Shown: positions 43,901 through 58,054, numbered from the stretch's first letter. The stretch is 64,000 nucleotides of DNA from Pocillopora verrucosa (GCF_036669915.1 NC_089316.1:6651271-6715270), one strand, 5' to 3'. Numbers and translations are program-made. Notes: a model not told the origin generated them from the sequence alone.

Positions 43901-46900
43901 TTCACCGCTTCCCACCTTGTACGTCCAATAATTTTTCCTTATGTTTGTGACCCTTACGCTGCAATATGAGATAATATTCTAAATTTAAATATTGAACCTC
44001 CCAAAGTGTTAAGCTGGTACAAACTAGCCACTGTTATCGTGCGCGTGAAACGATAGTTGTTTTGTTTCAGGAGTCCCAAGGCGATCGTGCAAGTAATTGT
44101 GGCAACCGCGAAAAATCATTCGAACCAACATGGCATCGCTCCTACAATTCCATTTTTCAAAGTAGCCGATATCTCTTTCGATATTTTCTCACTTTCATTT
44201 ATTTCATCTACAAAAACAACTGCTAACATCAACAAACTATTTTTGACAATTTAACGAAAATCTGTTTTAAAAGTAGAGCCCACGGTTTCTATTGCATTCG
44301 CTCTTACGTAATCGTTGATTCCTCAGAGAGCAGTTTGGGTTTCGTGGCCGGGTTAAGGCCAATTTTAAACTAACCTCAAGGTATTGGCGCCACCCTTATC
44401 CTTGCACACAATATATATGATTAACGGATATAACAAAGAAACAAATTATCACAATTATGCCCATGTTAGACCGAGGAGTGCAAAGCAACTTCTCGTACTT
44501 GGAACTGCGCATTGGAGTGGAAATAAATTGGTCCCTGCTACATAAAATCGTAAAAATCTTAGCTGGAGCTTTGAAAAACCCTGAAATACCTTCCTAAATA
44601 TAACAAGCACCAAAACGCATTCCTAGGACATATCTTGCATATTTCTTCAACTATAGAATGGAAAAGTGTTTTATCTCAAGTACTTTGTTAGATCTCTAGG
44701 AATTCATGCGAGGATCACAAGCATTTGTTCCACCAACACTAACGAGTATCACATTGGCGTTATATCTGTCATGCGCTGAATAGCAAGAAATGTTAACCTT
44801 TGCTCTTTATGGTACTTAGTTCTCTTCTCTTTCGAAAACAACCGAAGAAAATGTAATAATTAACTGTATTTTTTCCCACTGACAAATATTATCTTACAAT
44901 CATCGACTCAGAGTTTTAAGTCAAGCAATTTTTGTCACTTGAGAATAGCTTTGAAGTACTTTCCATTTAGCAGCTTTATATATGTCAGTTGAATGCTCTT
45001 CTGAGGGTCTTATATTGGACATGGGGATATATTCACTTGGGACAAACGCTCGGTGGAGTTTCGCTCCAATGAATCCTAACTTTCTTAGCGACACCTGATC
45101 GAAGTAATTTTTAATTCAGAGCATTTTTGAGAATACACAATAAAAAAAATACTTTTTACCCAATCAGATCATGATCCGATATAATTTTAGTATATCGCTT
45201 TTGAAGTCAAGCACGCCAAGTGCTTTGTCTGTGGTCATGCGCAGTGAAGATCAAAGCGTAATATTTTCAAGTTGTAATCTTGATGAAGTGAGCCGAAAAA
45301 TTGTTGCATTGTCGGGAACGCCTGTGTTAGCCAGCGGTACTTCAATACACAATAACTCTGACTAACCTTCCCATCGATCGTTCATTGTGCAAATGTTCTG
45401 AAGGAATTTCCTGAACTCGACTTGAATATAGATCTCCCTAACACAGTTCCAAAGTTCATGCCTAACATCACAAAATACAATATCATTTCTTGGCGAAGGA
45501 ACGGTCAAATACTATCCTGTTGCCTTGACTTGAGGTGTTGAGTTCAGTTCTCCGAGTGCAAGGCGTCTTCACAAGATTTTGTGTCTCGGCATCCCGTACC
45601 AGGAACGAAAGGTAGAATTGATAGCGTATCGAATTATCATAATGGTTAAACATATTCTTCCTCAAACGTGCAGAAAACTGCCCGCATTAAGGCAGACTTT
45701 TGACTTTACACTATAATACCGAGATCAAAGCAAAATTGATGCAAACGAAACACTCGCCATTGCTAGATTCAATCGTAGTATTCCCAGTGATCACCGTGAC
45801 TGCAATTCTTCGTCCGATTGGATAAAAATACTTCTTTATTTCTTGTGTAAGTGACTTTGCTGTCATGTGCTGTTGTAACTCTGTTGTAACTCAGTGTTAG
45901 GGCTAGTCGCCGTTCTACTTGTATAAGATTGAGATGGGAACTAACAATGGTTAATATCGATTTATGTGTAACAATGAAAAACAATCACTTTGGAAAGAAA
46001 ACTTGACAGTGCTACACCCTTAAAACAGCAATTTTTATTTTATAGTGTTTGTCAGAGCAACAGTGTTTACAATTTTTTCAAATATAAAATTCGACAAAAA
46101 CTATTTTCCCAGGTATTCGACAAATTATTGAATATCAATGTTTTTGCGAACGCAAAGGAAAATGAAACAGCTGAAATCTGTAACTCGCTGTTTTTGTGCA
46201 TGAGGCTTGCAGTCATACCTATTACCGATTCGTAATTGTTTGTGTCCGTTTAGGTTATCCGTGACTTTTAGCTGGCCATTTAATCTGGATTGGTTCAGTT
46301 TTTGTGATCGGATAGGAAACATCTCGCGAAAGTGCCAATAATAGCACCATTGCCCTATATCTGCTCCAAAGGTATATTAAATGTATACCCGAAATTTTTG
46401 AGCTGCAATATCATTTTCTTTCTCTTTTTTTTTCTTTTCGGGTATGTCTCATCCGTGAAAACATAGGCTTGCACAGCTTAACATAATTTTATTTGTGTTT
46501 GTTTGTCCTTTTTTATGAACATGTTTCTTGGTGCAGTAGGTATTGCTATTTTACCTTAAAACTGCAGTCTGCGCACAGTAGCATGATAAAATGACAACTA
46601 GACCTGAGCTTTCAATAGTGTCATGTTCAACTCGGTCGCCGTAAGAATAGATGTTTACAACAGCTACTAAAATGGCAAAGCGCATAATTCCTTCTTGGCT
46701 TTTTTCCTCACCAAAAGCAGCTTATAAATGCCTTTGTAAACAAATTAATTAGTGGAATTTCTGAAGTGTGACTACAATCGTATTGCATTATAATTAGTTA
46801 CTCATTAAGCATAAGTCTTCCCTGCTGTTTGAATATTGTTTGACTAAAGGTACTGAAAAAATTATTAGGTCTGACGTAATATCCTCGCCAGGTGGTTTTA

Positions 46901-49900
46901 ATAGCACATAAAGGATTACAAATTCTATTTATTTCCTCGTCTTTTGTGACATAATCCTTCACAAATCGAATTATATTTAGAAACTAAGGAAAATGTATGA
47001 CGGCATCAATATCGCAATATTGCAGGATGCATTTCAGTAGAGTGTTGCTACGGCTACAGGAAGTCAACATTGCTCGCCGATTTGAGAAGTATGCCAAATA
47101 CACAAAAAGTAATAAATCTTTGAAATCCGTTTTAGAAGGTATTACTTTATTTGAAAGAGACATATGGAAAAAATCTTTTTTGTGGCGAACATCGCTGGCT
47201 GGCTGCTGAGAAGTCTTCTCGACTTGAAAGCCGATTTGCTGCGACACGTTTCTCTGTGATTTCAAAACTCTCTCATCTAACTGCAGTGTTCTTACTTGGC
47301 TAGATGCAGGACGAGGGCGATTCTTTCGACGGGAGGCGAAATATAATGATAATACTTTTCAAATCGTGCCCTGCCTGATAAGATCGTCACTTGTCAGAAA
47401 ACATTTGCGCGTAAACAGAAACACAAGCAGTGCATTGATACGCCAAGTTGATCCCAAAGTTGTAATTAAGGTACTGCTGGTGCTTGTGCATGTCGTTAAT
47501 TTTCCATACTGAATTGTTCCCCAATTGAAACAAGTACAAACTTAACTCAAATAATCAATGAACGAAGTTTCTGTGACCGACATCACCTTTGTTTTTACGA
47601 TTTCGCGAGTGTGTTTCTCAAGTCATTTTACCTTTACATGAATTTTACAAAAAAGCGACTCCAGAACTGTTTTCACTTAATAATTGGTTAATATATTTCG
47701 TGCGATATAAGTTAAGAGAAGAACTGATGCGTAAGAGTTTCTCGAGGCGCATATTTTGATCATAAGTTTTTGTGTTATATTTGAACGTTAAAGCGGATCT
47801 GAAAACGCTTTAAGCAACTCTAACTAATCTTTCGCGCTTTCCGATTTTTCCGTGTGCGCTAAATCCTAATAGACGCATGCTGACGTGCGAACCAATTGTT
47901 ATATTAAACAGATCCGTGGTTGTTTCTAGGCAATAGTGCGCAGACTAAACAGGAAAATGATGTGGGTCTTGCCAAATCTATTTAGTTAAAATGTGTGCGC
48001 CCGTCGCTTCAAGGTATATTTGTTTAGGTCTGTGGTGTGGTGTTAGAACTCTATTACGCCCCGATCCTGGTCATTTGATCAACGATCCTAACAAGATAAA
48101 AGCAGTCAGAGTACCTAATTTACTTTCGAGGTATTACACAGTTTAATTCAAAAAGTATTTTAAAATTTCCCGCATACAACTGCAAATGAGTCAAAAATCC
48201 TCCTCTCCCAATTTCCAGAAGTTAAAAGTCATCTTAAAACAATAGCAATCAGCTAAAAGATTTTAGCACAAACAACGGCCACACAAATTCTACAGCTTAT
48301 TTGAACTCGTGGCTGATCGCTGAGCTCTACTGCGACTCCAATGAATTTACAAATTTCTTATCTCTCCATCTGATCAAAAGTCGCAAAGCAAGTAGAGAAT
48401 TAAATATTAAAACACTGGAGTATAACGAAACAATTAGAACTAAGTGGAAAACACTGACTTCTAAAATATTTCTTTTACTTTTTTCTATTTCTTTTGTGAG
48501 AGAGTTTGGTTTTTATTTTTAAAACTTAATTGCATTTTATCAATGCTCCCCTTAAAAAGAGAAATACAAATTAGATGGCTTTATTGACTGAGTTGTTTAT
48601 TCAAATTGTCCACCGTAGAGAATTTGTATGACTGACATTTCGAGTTTTAGCCATTCGCCGGGGCGAAAAGCTAACCCTAGACATGTATCGACGCAGCACT
48701 ACAACTTCTCTAGAAACTAACCCCTTCTCTCAAAGAATTTTCCTTCATTCCTCTCTGCTGCAATTTTGCATATCATTCGACCGTCTCTGTGGTAGGTCAT
48801 CTTCTTGTATCGGTTCTATTATGTCAAAATTTTCACCTGCTGTTGTATTTTTTAATCGTACGCCATTTTCAAGTTTCTGTTGCGAATTTCCTTCATATTC
48901 GTGACGACTTATTAGTGAGCCGTCAATGAAAAGTTTTATTTTATTTGAAAGCCGATATTTTTCCGCTTTTAACTGTCACGCAATCAAAAACAAAATCATA
49001 CCTCATGTTAAATGCCTGCAGCGTAAAATAAGAGTCATTGTAGAATGTTGATGAAAAACACTACATATTACCACGGATGGTTGATCGTCACGAGTTGTAT
49101 CCGTGCCAAGCGGAATGAAGGTTTGGATACGAAGTTATCCAGTTCGGATATGTTCTTAATTCGACGAAAGGTAAGGCTATATTAGTTCATAGCGGCACAA
49201 TAATTCTTATAAAACTCGGGATTGAATTCTCTTTATTAATGATCTAAATACATCGGCAGGAATGGTGCTTTTGGATGACTCTAGCCTTACTTTCTAGAAA
49301 CATTGAAACACTTTCTGCTTGTCATCGCTAACACGGTATTTACAGGCACGAAGTAGATCGATCATCCTTCTCTTGAAAGCGGAGGCGAGATCTTGCACAA
49401 AATGCTTGACTTTCTGAGGTATTTTTCTAAGCAGTAGTTTTGCCCTTGGATGAGTTAATTCTGCGTTATATTCTCGAAGCCGGCTTGAGTCGACGCGCTT
49501 CACTTCGTAAACACAAACAACGGCGAACTTTGCTTTTTCGGTCGGTTAGTAAAAGTTGAAGTCGTGATCACGACATCTCTATTCTGGAAAGGTTCTACTG
49601 AAAGCAACTGATTTATTAAACTTTGCTCACTTTATGATGCTGCTGGGAATGTATTCTCAAACAACTAGAGCGGGAGAGATTTACCAAACTTTCACACTGA
49701 GTCAAAGCGGAACTTGATTTGCATAATCTCATGGTGTATTTGAAGCGTCAGACTTCGCTTTTTGAGCTTTTTGAGGGCTTATACACTTCAACAACGGTGA
49801 TTTTGAAGGTCTGTAGCAGCCCCATCAACTCCTCTTCGGAAAGGTTTGAAAACGACTTTTTTCCTCTGAAAAGGTTGCAACAGTTTTACGTTCATCCTTA

Positions 49901-51735
49901 GAAACAAGTAAAGTGTTTTTCATACTCCTTGAACACAGCGACATACTTGAGAGGTAGTGAACTGTGCCCACGGCCTTGTTTGCATTGAGAGTGTCGTGCT
50001 CCTAAAAAAAAAAAAAAAACTAAAATAAAGGGAAAATTTAAAAAAGCGGTTTCGTTTGTGATTTTGTTGACCAGTCCATTCAAATTTAGCGAGGGTGTTA
50101 AGCTTAGAAAAGACAAGAGTGAAATAGCCTAGGGGCAAGCCAGTGATAAACACTTTCAGTCATGCGTAGATGGATGTTCTTGAGCAACCTCTCTCCTCGT
50201 TTATGGAGTCGCCGTTACGAATAAATATTTCAATGGAAATTTGCTGAACACCGCTCGGAGGATCATTTTACATTAAATACCACCAATTTACTTAGTGAAG
50301 TACAGTTTTAGAATGTGCAGGCCGCCTCTTCAAGATTTTACCATATGGATCCTAATGAGTGACTATTCGTCGATATCATAGCGATCTTTGATTTGTTCGT
50401 CAATCACTGAATGGTCGGTCGAGAAAGCAAAGCAATAGCTTCCCCATGATAAGGTCCTTTCCACGTTGAGATGCTTAGTTATCACAGAAAGATATTAATC
50501 AGAATACTGATAGGCCTTTGTAAGAGCATTTTTTGAAAGTCTCTTGATAAGATGGCTTATTAAGTTACACTCTTCCGAGTTTCGCTTATTTTTTTCCCTT
50601 GGTCTGATTTAGGTTGATATGAGACGGTAATTTCAAAACCGTTTTACCGATTCGCCACTAATTTCGCATGTTCTTTGGATATCTTGATTATGTCCTTGCT
50701 AGTACATGCATGTAAACATTCCGCTGCCCACTGTTACTGGAGCAGAAATTAAAGCAATACGGGTACCGGTTCAAAGTATCAGGCAAACTGTTTGTTATAC
50801 AACTTTAATTCGAGAATATTGAGAGAAAGAAAATGCACGTGTTAACTGAAGACGAAAATTTCGCCCTCTTCGTCAAATATGACTGAAAACTCCGAGGAAA
50901 ACGATAGACTATTCGCCAACATGAACTAATAATTGAATACAAAATTTACATATCCGTTGAGGTAAAATAATTAGAGCAGAGATATCGTGAAAACATCATA
51001 TCGTTGTCTAATGACTTTTAATTATGGTAAGTAGCGGAGAGAATTTTCCATTTTGTTATAGTAACACCACCAATCAAAAATAGGAGGTGAATTAACAAAT
51101 GCCAAATAGAATTTAAAGTTGTTTTGCTTTGTTTTTGTTTTTGTTTTTTTACATTTACAAGAAAAGCCATTTATGGACCAAAAGCGAAATGATCTTTTCA
51201 GTCTCGTTCAAGAGCTCGTAGGTTTTATCGTCACTTATTATATTAAATCATTTAAAATTGTTTTAATTGAACCAGGAGATGGAAAAACTTATCCAGCTAA
51301 TGACTTGGCTGACCAAAAGAGTTCTCTGGTTCTCATTTCATGGACTAATCGACTGCGAAATGGGCGGGATTTCAATCGCGACAGGGGATTTGGAGTTTTC
51401 CGCGTTCCTCGCTCAGTGCAAACAAGAGTTTAAATAGTGTCTTCATGAGAAACCTCAGATTGGTTAAGCGTCTTTATCCACTTGATTTGTTCCGTAGATA
51501 TGAGAACTCTTTGATTTATTCGCAGTGAAAGTTTGTGCATAGGTAATTCAAACAACATCATGGATTATGGTCGTTTTTGAATAATTCTTCCTTCAGATAA
51601 CCTTAAATCCATGAAGCGATATTCGTTGTAAGTAAATATCGCGAAATATACCATGCACCTCTATGGCAATATCTCTCTTGAGCTATGTATTCTAGATAGA
51701 CAGCGAAGAGCTAACACTTGATTTCTTCGTTCCAT
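40975..51735. other. long gene-poor stretch between the B3GAT paralogues
   Basis: No recognisable domain or exon chain was found. Open frames are short and occur equally on both strands. The least unlikely are 43071-43307 plus (78 aa, ATG in context AACCATGG, one hydrophobic stretch VFILLLVVTIRAEV) and 49503-49294 minus (basic, amphipathic, RAKLLLRKIPQKVKHF). Neither has family support. There is a poly-A tract at about 50004-50020. The upstream exon or promoter of B3GAT paralogue 2 may lie at the right end, since its ATG is immediately preceded by an AG. Confidence 0.4.
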
Positions 51736-51741
51736 TTGCAG

Positions 51742-54700
51742 ATGTTTCGTGGAATCATCAAGTACGTAGCTTTCTTTGGAGTACTCGTTGGAATAGCAAT
51801 CATAACAAGAGTTTTGGAACAAGTTGTTGAAAAAGCCAGTCCTAAAGGTGAGCTACACATGTGCACAAACTCGAATACAACACCTTCGAAGTTGAATGCA
51901 CCATGCGATTGTCAGTTAATTATTGGATACTCAATCTGTTTCAAGAATCCTCTGACTTTGCTCCCTTTTAGAATCTGAAAAATGATCCCATATTGCCGTC
52001 AATGAAAATGAAAGGAACTGTAGTGGGTTCTAAGGTCCTCTTTGCCAATTTTCCTTCATTCAACGGAAATATACAAAACTTTGCCGGACACTAGTGGTTA
52101 TATGTGCCGTCTGATTCGAGATTATTCTAGCAAATGGATGACCGCTGTGCGAATTGACGAGGCTTTTCGAGGTGGAATAGAAGCAGGTCTATGAGAAGAG
52201 CAATGGCCAATACTTTAATGTATAAATCACTCTCCTCGTGGTAATTCTGCCAAACATTGAGGCTCGAAATGCCATTCGTAAAATTGCTTGTTTCACGCTC
52301 CTCTAAAAGCATGAAATGGTTATGGTGTGTCATTTTGCAGATACTTACAAACCTTTGTTCTTTATTTCATCACAACAGCAACAGCAACAGTGCTTGATTT
52401 CTCTGTTTTGTTCTTATTCATGTTGTTGTAATAACCCGTTCATTGCCGATGTGAACTCGATTGAAATATCCTGGGGAGAAGGGGAGGGCCTGCACAGCGG
52501 TAATGATTGATTTCAAAAGAAGCCATTCTTGAGGAACCCAAAGCTTCTTTGTGGAACAAGGAAAAAGTGTGGAACCGTTTAAAAGGGTTTGTTATCCCCA
52601 TAGAGATAAGGCTAATTAGTGACGTGAAAAATTGTGCGCTCGGCCTTAGGACATTTCCATTTACCTTTCAGCTTCTCAAACCAACGAGAACGATGACCAA
52701 CTGGTGAGGAGAGATCTAACAAATACAGATTCACCATCTTCGCCTCCTAAAAATACAGCTCAAGCAAAATTAGAAATAACTGTCGAGCAGCCTAAAATCG
52801 GAGAAAAGAAAATTGTTAAGAAATTATCCCCGAAGACAATCGTTTACGCCGTAACACCAACGTATGCACGTTTCCTTCAAAAAGCTGAACTGACTCGCCT
52901 GTCACAAACTTTAAAACACGTCAAAGATTTTCACTGGATAGTTGTAGAGGACTCATATCAAAAGACACCCCTCGTCACAAGATTTTTAGCTGATTCTGGT
53001 CTTAATTACACTCATCTAAATATACGAACCCCGGTAGAGTTGCGCCCATTAAAAAATAAACCACGATGGACTAAGGCCAGAGGAGTAGAACAAAGGAACA
53101 TAGCAATTAAATGGTTACGTGATAACATAAACATCAATAAAACTAACGGTGTGGTCTACTTCGCTGATGATGATAATACCTACGACATCAGGCTATTTGA
53201 GGAGGTAAGGGCACAAATCATGCAGAGTAAATGTTTTATTCGAGAGAACTTGACAAGTCTTGGATAAAGATTGTGGTTGTCATTTACAATGACTGACTTT
53301 TCAAAAGCCAGAGCGCAAATGGTCGCGTGAGTCAAAAATTGACATTCCGCTCTAGATTGCCCCAAAGTCACTAATTGCAAATGACGACAGTCATTTTTAT
53401 GATTATTCCCTGCTGAAACCATTTACAGAAATATTTTTTTTTTTGGAAGCCGTTTGAAATAGGTCAAAAGTACCCCCCTATATAATAAACACAGCGGTCA
53501 AACGTTTACACATGTGCAAACGTTGCAATAGCTAGGTGGTGCGCTTTCAGGCTGTCAGAAGCAAGTTGGGTAAAAGGAATCATAGGCAACCACAAAAGCC
53601 AGTAAGCGCGTAACCCTTCTGGTAAAGCTCAAAACAAAATAGAAAATAAACAGGATGCCCGTAATTTAATTAGCTTTGCGTTCGAAAAGTTTTTCCTTTC
53701 CATACTTTTGTTTCCTTTCATAGTGGTGTAGAGGTGTATGAACTTTCCCGTTCCCCCACTAAACCCCCCCCCTTAGTATTTTGCGTTACATCGGTTGTTT
53801 CTTGTGTTTTCCTCTAAAATTTTTAGCAGAAAATTGGCGCGCGGCCTGCCGATATTTATATCCTTGCACATGCTTAACATTTGACCGTTGTGTTTCCTGT
53901 ATGTTGTCATGGACACCAATATGGCTGTCATTCCTTTGATTTGGTATCAAATATAGCTAATATTATGTTATATAAAAACGATCTATTGGCAATCCAACTA
54001 GCGGCATTCCGAGACCTTTGCATCGTGGATATTTAAGCGCGGACGTATTGGGAAACAATTTCTCCATTTTTTTTTTAAATTGAAATAACTTTGCCGTAAT
54101 AGACATTGCCTCCTTAATTGTTCCCCTCTTTCCCTTCCATTGTTCTCGGTGGCTCTTGTTCCCATCGCTTACAGCCAGGCAGCTGGAAAGTTACCACATT
54201 GCAATCTTTTCTGTCTTCCTCACCCAGATGCGTGATATCAAGAAAATTGGGGTATGGCCTGTAGCATTCACTGGTGCCGCGAGATACGCAGGTCCCCTCT
54301 GCAAAGACGGCCGTGTCGTCGGTTTTTACACAAACTGGCGACCAAGTAGAACGTTTCCACTTGACATGGCAGCGTTTGCCATAAACGTAAAAAGGCTCAT
54401 TGTGGATAAGCCAAAAGCTCACTTTGATGCTGATGCTAAACCGGGAGACCTGGAGAACTCTTTCCTGGAACAGGTTGGGACAAGGGAGGATTTGGAGGCT
54501 AGAGCGTCGAATTGTTCAAAGGTATATAACAATTAACAGATAGATTTCATGTTGTCGTGCGCCTGTTCAGGTATAGTTTACAGATGACGTCAAAATGTGA
54601 TCACTGATGTTCTTGACCCTTTAACTCCTAAGATCTGATTGCTAACTCACCTCCAACTTTTACACAATTCCTTGCAGATAAGTTGGACGAAATCAGTATT

Positions 54701-56139
54701 AGACAAGTATAATAACTTCTATCTGATATATTTTGGGTATTCTTATTTGCTCTTTGCTGGATAATGTATGGATATCAAAGGGAGAAGTTTTATGGTAATC
54801 ACTTCGGGAAGTTAAAGGGTCAACACATTTAGACATATTCTGTGATCTATTGCAATGCAGACCCACGGCAACGAGGATTCTGGTTTTTTTTTTAATGATG
54901 CAAACACCAAACAACAACAACAAAAAACTTTTGTTAGTGTTGACGTCATCTTTGCGTGTTTCCTCAAAAAGTGACATGACTAAGAACCAATCAAAATTCG
55001 TGTATAATTCAGCTTATCATGTGAGCATGACTGCATTTACATGATCAAAATGAACATTTTATTATGATTATTATGATGATGATGATGATGATGATTATTA
55101 TTATTATTTCCATTATTGCACTTATCATAATCAAAACCAAATATGGATGTGAAAGCGATCTTCGCAATAATGAACATTACTTAAGCAGTAGTGAAAACAA
55201 CGCTTGGAAAAAAGTCCAGTCCTGTGCAGGATTTGAACTCATGACCTCTGCAAAACCATAACAATAACTCTCGAACGTGATTGGTTATCACAAGACTGTT
55301 TTTAAAACTATTAGGACACTGCACACGTCATGCTTGTGTAATTGGACAGTATGCCTCATATGAGCGCTCCTTTGTAACGCATTTCGCCGAGTAAAGTTTT
55401 TTTTTTATGAAAACGTATAAGTCATAGGTAGTTTGCTTCTGAAATTTTTTCATTGTTTTGATTAATTGGTAACAGGACATCATGTCGTCCAATTCTGTCT
55501 GTAATCATACTTTTGATGATATTATGATTAACAAATTGGATTCCCTCATCGCATTTGTCCGATTTTTTTATCACAAGTATGATTATGGAAAGAATTGAAC
55601 GCCGTTCAGTACTCTTACCATCACTAATTATTGTTTTTATTATTATTAATAATTAACAAATTTTCACTGAAATGGAAGTGAATGTGTCGGATATTTACCG
55701 AGCCGCGAATAATGGGTTAATATTTGTTTTAGTATATAGCACACAGATACAGAAAATTAGATTATTTCTTTCAACATACCGAAATACGGTCGGAAATTGA
55801 ACTCTCTATGCGATTTTGTCTCCTTTAGCGAATAGCACTATTCACTTCCGAACTGGCCAATCAGCGCGCGCGAAACGCACGATTCACTGGCATGGTATAC
55901 ACTAATTGTTATTATTGTAGTTATTTATTTATTATTATTCAGTATTATTTTTGTTATTGTTAACACTGTTATTATTATCATTAATATTATTATTATTGGT
56001 ATTATCATCATTATAATGTTTTTTTGAATTGTAGGTTTATGTGTGGCACACTAGAACGGAAACACCAATCAAGAATATAAATGGTGAAAAACTGCTCATC
56101 TCCAAAGGAAAGCCTTCCAACCCAGAGGTGGAAACATAG
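51742..56139 (+). CDS. B3GAT: beta-1,3-glucuronosyltransferase, paralogue 2, 345 aa
   Basis: Four exons: 51742-51847, 52672-53204, 54228-54521, 56035-56139. Exon phases equal those of paralogue 1, and the last two exons have identical lengths (294 and 105 nt). Residues about 6-23 are a signal anchor (IIKYVAFFGVLVGIAIIT), followed by a short stem and then the GT43 domain (VTPTYARFLQKAELTRLSQT). DDD is at 201-203 (YFADDDNTYD), Glu289 in DLENSFL is the expected catalytic base, and VWHTRTE starts near 313. The length is close to human B3GAT family members (about 330 residues). The ATG sits directly after TTTGCAG, so it may begin a second exon after a non-coding first exon. Expected role: Golgi UDP-GlcA transferase for proteoglycan linker or related glycans. 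Which paralogue is the B3GAT3 orthologue cannot be decided by eye. Confidence 0.92.
54613..54822. repeat. TIR repeat family, copy 5 (in B3GAT paralogue 2 intron 3)
   Basis: Runs from 'gaccctttaactcctaag' to 'gggaagttaaagggtc', with clear inverted ends. The interior is more diverged than in copy 3. Confidence 0.7.
55055..55112. repeat. ATG/ATT trinucleotide microsatellite
   Basis: Run of atgatgatg then attattatt inside intron 3 of B3GAT paralogue 2, just before a SINE. Confidence 0.85.
55138..55262 (-). repeat. tRNA-derived SINE, 5'-truncated
   Basis: On the minus strand 'ggtcatgagttcaaatcctg' is a good RNA polymerase III B box. The body (acttaagcagtagtgaaaa, gcgatcttcgcaataatg) matches the fragment at 8.42 kb. 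The A-box part is cut off where the next repeat begins. Confidence 0.7.
55263..55610. repeat. interspersed repeat, copy 2
   Basis: Same sequence blocks in the same order as 37285-37620, including 'ctcgaacgtgattggttatc' and 'tttttatcacaagtatgatt'. It abuts the SINE and lies in intron 3. Confidence 0.7.
55905..56022. repeat. ATT-type microsatellite before B3GAT exon 4
   Basis: Imperfect ttattatta units end about 12 bp before the acceptor of the last exon, and so form much of its polypyrimidine side. Confidence 0.8.
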
Positions 56140-57814
56140 CAGAGCTGCATCCAGTTATCAAATTATTGAAGTAATTAATGAAACTAAACTTGACGAGGAG
56201 ATTTTCAAATCTCCGATTCAAACGTGCAGCGTCAATGTCATGCGCCAAGTGCCTTGGTCATGCAAACAGCCAAAATGAGAGATGGAAAAAAAGGACACGG
56301 GTAACGGTAATTTTTCCTCTCTGTTTTGATCGGTACGTGTTAGGGCGAAAAAAAAAGATCCAAAATATGGCGAAACAGAAGTTATTCACACTGAAAAGAT
56401 CAACGTATGTGTTGTCGTTGTCCACAAAGTAGCTTGTTGGTTCCAACATTTGGAATCGTAAATACCAAAACACTTAGAGATTATCTTCATATTTCAAATT
56501 CTTCAAATTTATAGTTGTGTACCTTGCCTTTACTGCAATCTCAAGAAAAGATTTGCAGACAAGTGCTAAGTATTTTTTCTCTCTGTTCTAAAACATAACA
56601 ACTGAGACGGTCGCAGAATGGCAAGTCACGAAAGGGTCAGCACTGAACCACATTTGATGGTAGAAAACTCGTATTTAATGCTCCACATAATATTATGTGA
56701 ACGCATTATTTACTCTCATATCTTAGACACTTAAGGTAAAGCATGTTCCAGAAGCCACAAAAATTTTAATCTCCGCCCTTTAAAAGCAAAACCGATCCAA
56801 AAGTCTCTAAATCAGCCCAGAAACTCACATTCAGTAAAAGAAAACAAATACAGAAGCGACGTAACACTGTTTTATTTATAACCAATACAATTTTTTAGAT
56901 TAAAAATGCGATTTTTTATTCCTGTACAAATCCTTACATTTGGCCCGTTTCAAAACATAAAAATGTTTGCATATTTACGGAGTCTCATTATGCAAGCTTG
57001 AGCTACCTGTGCAATGAACAGAGTGACAGTTGTTTGTGACCTGAGCGTTGTGGTTTTGCGTAGGCAGACAAATATTTAGTTACTTTCAAAGTTGAATTTT
57101 TTTTTTTTTTTTGCGCATTTAAACTGTTAGGATATCATTTGAAACATTAACACGCTGTCAGAAGTAAACATACACTTTGTAATGGCGGAGATTTTAATCA
57201 TATGGTTTGGGGAGCATACTTCTTCTCAAAGGCCTTTTCAGAATTTCTCCTGTTTCCAAGACATGTTATTTTCACTGCTCGCGGTGAAATCATTATTTAT
57301 ATATTTCGGATGAAAAATGATTTCTTCATGATAGCCGGGTACATCAATACGGCCTATGTGTTTTTATGAAGATTCTTTAACCTAACGATGTCATTATCGT
57401 TTAGATTTTCTTTTTTATGATAGAGAATAATTCTTTCAGAGAGAAGTAGACTATTTTTTGTTTAAAGTTTTAAAAAAAGAAACCTTTCTGTGAGCTTCAG
57501 GTGCTTTAAGATTTTCTTTTATACGATATCGAATACTTCTTAGTTAATTTCTGTAATTTAGATGGACCATAACTTGTCGATGAAGATGCGAGTCTGTCTT
57601 ATCGTGTTTATCATCTTCGTTCATTAAAGATAGCATCAAGACAGCAAAGATTTGGGTCTGTATCCGCATGTGGCCAAGAACTCACCTGTGTTTCTTTTTT
57701 GGTATGTGGAAGTGAAAAACTTTGCACATACGTATTTATTGGCTAGTGTTTAGCTCTTAATTGGTCAGGTCCAGATATATTAGATATAAATTGATGCAGC
57801 CTACCTGTACGTTC
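56140..57814. other. 3' flank of B3GAT paralogue 2; no further gene
   Basis: Probably includes the 3' untranslated region. A T17 run is present at about 57097. No exon was recognised. Confidence 0.4.
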
Positions 57815-57820
57815 TAGGAA

Positions 57821-58053
57821 CCTGTTCCTCGATCGAAGGTTCCGGTAACTTAACGGGCCCGGAAAGCTCTTCTGTTTTCATTCAAGATAAAGGTTTCAAA
57901 AGTTTTGAAAATTCTACAACGAAACTATCAGCTGAAGAAAAAAAAGGGGCTGGTTAGGATACAAGAATCTGCCTCTCTAATTTTTTAAGTTTCAAGTCAA
58001 AATATGGCTTCGGGCTCGTTAAGTTACTGGAGCTTTCGAGAAACGGGACCCAG
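57821..58053. repeat. MITE-like element with about 45-bp inverted ends
   Basis: Left end 'tcctcgatcgaaggttccgg' plus 'taacttaacgggcccggaa' pairs with right end 'gcttcgggctcgttaagtta' plus 'ctggagctttcgagaaac'. A unique AT-rich interior of about 140 bp lies between. Confidence 0.85.
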
Positions 58054-58054
58054 A

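Noticed and set aside
51119..51433. Plus-strand open frame of 104 codons before B3GAT paralogue 2
   Set aside because: The start is a low-complexity Phe/Val run, there is no homology to any stem region, and no splice chain leads to the exon at 51742.
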